64,000 nucleotides of DNA. It comes from Torreya grandis. Its lineage: Eukaryota > Streptophyta > Pinopsida > Cupressales > Taxaceae. This document shows, one piece after another, positions 62,861 to 64,000 of this stretch; within the stretch, counting starts at the first letter, position 1, and each line of letters opens with the position of its first letter. Position numbers and translations under genes: made by a program. The stretch covers positions 2,233,501-2,297,500 of the forward strand of contig JARHVA010000666.1 in the NCBI GenBank assembly GCA_037957365.1, given 5' to 3'. The notes below the pieces were generated by a model that made no database searches, was not told the origin of the DNA, and saw nothing but the letters and a program-made list of their open reading frames with translations.

Positions 62861-63606
62861 CATGATCTTAGATATAAGACCATTTTTGGAAATAAAGGTA
62901 AAAGCTCGAAGTGTCAAGAAAATGACACATGGAAACCACAAGATGAAAGATTAATATCCTAGGAGAGTGAGAATAGGCCATGTGGCCATGAAAAGGGACT
63001 GAGACTAACAAAAGAAAACAAATCCTATGAGCACTAATGGGATGCCAAGTGTCAACTAGGGCCCACAAAAATAGAATATTATTGCATATCAAAGGCAAAG
63101 GAAAGAGAGGTTGGGAATAATCCATATGGCAAGGATCCCATCAAAACTAAAAACATGTTGTCTATGCAGCTAATAAAGCATGAGAATAATATTGATAACT
63201 TGTCTACCTAATGAAATTAGAAAAATTGAGGATTTGACTATGCATTCATATTGATTCACAAAATAAATTTTAGAGTGGTCCCAAATGGCATAATGGTTGA
63301 GGAAATAACACAAATCATGAGTGTAATGGAATTAAGGATCATGGAATGCACCTTGGGATTAAGCATAGAGTGTAAAAGCCAAACTTAGCCTTGAAGAGGC
63401 ATGGTAAATGGTTACACAAATTATAGGCACACCTTCATTCTGTTAGACATCTTAAGTTACATGCTCAACCACACTCCTTTAACCATGTGAAATATTTGTA
63501 ACCACCCCATAAACAAGAAAATTTGATTATGTTTAAAATCCTTAGTCTTACATGCCTATATAATATTGGATCTTGAGAAATAATAAGGTATGGTATTTTT
63601 TAGGTC

Positions 63607-63676
63607 TAAGAGAACTATGCTTAGGTGGCTCTTTTTAGGATTAAAGGAGACTATGCCTGGCTGGCTCCTTTTAGGT
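63607..63676 (+). repeat. Two-copy tandem repeat, unit about 35 bp
   Basis: AGAGAACTATGCTTAGGTGG and GGAGACTATGCCTGGCTGG, each followed by CTC(C/T)TTTTAGG. Confidence 0.75.
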
Positions 63677-64000
63677 TAAAGCTTAGAGTAGTGGACCAGT
63701 CATTTTTATTTTCATGTATTTCCATACTTTCTAAAATAGTTATGTGAGTTAGGATATTTGGAAGTAAGTTTTTATCTCATTGAGAATTTGATGAATTCTA
63801 ATTGATCCTTCAAAAAAACATCTTTATGTTATAACTTTACTAGTTGATAGACTAGGTCTATGCATGTATATGTTGACTCTATTTTCCTTATTGGCTCTAC
63901 TAATTTGTTCTACCAACTCTTGCATTATCCTTAGTTAGATTTATGCTAGGTCTGAATTAACTAAGGATTAGTCTATGCAAGGATTTGTCTACTCACTAAA

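Larger units (their letters stand above)
61321..64000. other. Non-coding right end with degenerate tandem repeats
   Basis: No gene or coding relic recognised on either strand. It contains a three-copy degenerate repeat (62630-62860) and a two-copy repeat (63607-63676), and phrases such as CTTTTGACACTTA and CCTATTTAAAATGC/CCCATTCAAAATGCC repeat loosely at 62170-62590. It may be the interior of another decayed element, but no terminus is visible. Confidence 0.5.

Noticed and set aside
1..64000. CRISPR arrays, rRNA genes or organellar DNA insertions
   Set aside because: No regular short repeats with spacers, no rRNA core motifs and no recognisable plastid or mitochondrial gene were found on either strand.

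Overview
The window looks like nuclear DNA from a large, repeat-rich seed-plant genome, most likely a gymnosperm (possibly a conifer). It is AT-rich and CpG-poor. It holds one intact gene, an intronless PPR-DYW gene of the land-plant type. Most of the rest can be assigned to old, nested LTR retrotransposons whose frames are broken mainly by C-to-T style stop codons. The gymnosperm call is an inference from element age, long LTRs and gag styles; a plant nuclear origin is much firmer.

Layout. 1-954: the end of one LTR element (polypurine tract plus LTR). 955-4919: gene-free AT-rich sequence. 4920-7241, minus strand: PLS-class PPR protein with E/E+/DYW domains (773 aa), the only convincing functional gene. 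8487-9750: eroded Ty3/gypsy gag. 9986-17762: element A, an LTR element with only a protease-type coding trace. 18341-35493: element B, a 17 kb Tat-lineage-like Ty3/gypsy element with gag, protease, a truncated RT, RNase H, integrase, and an antisense ORF of about 1.7 kb that resembles a plant mobile domain (PMD) protein. Element C (24233-24556) is a very small and very young TRIM-type element inside B. 36492-37547: probable minus-strand solo LTR. 38030-47404: element D, a copia-type element with 3.3 kb LTRs and a gag-only interior. 47405-48147: gag fragment. 48148-61320: element E, related to A, with gag and protease only; a 5.4 kb insertion (F, 48952-54386) splits its 5' LTR. 61321-64000: non-coding sequence with degenerate tandem repeats.

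How the parts relate. A, D and E keep gag and/or protease but no visible RT or integrase, so they would have depended on other elements. B is the only one with most of pol, and its RT is internally deleted. The order of events can be read from nesting: B is old, C entered B recently (LTRs differ at one base, perfect 5-bp target duplication), and F entered E after E. No CRISPR array, rRNA or functional tRNA gene was seen. The most interesting items are the antisense PMD-like ORF in B, the miniature element C with tRNA-like promoter boxes across its LTR/PBS junction, and the A/E family of gag-protease-only elements.
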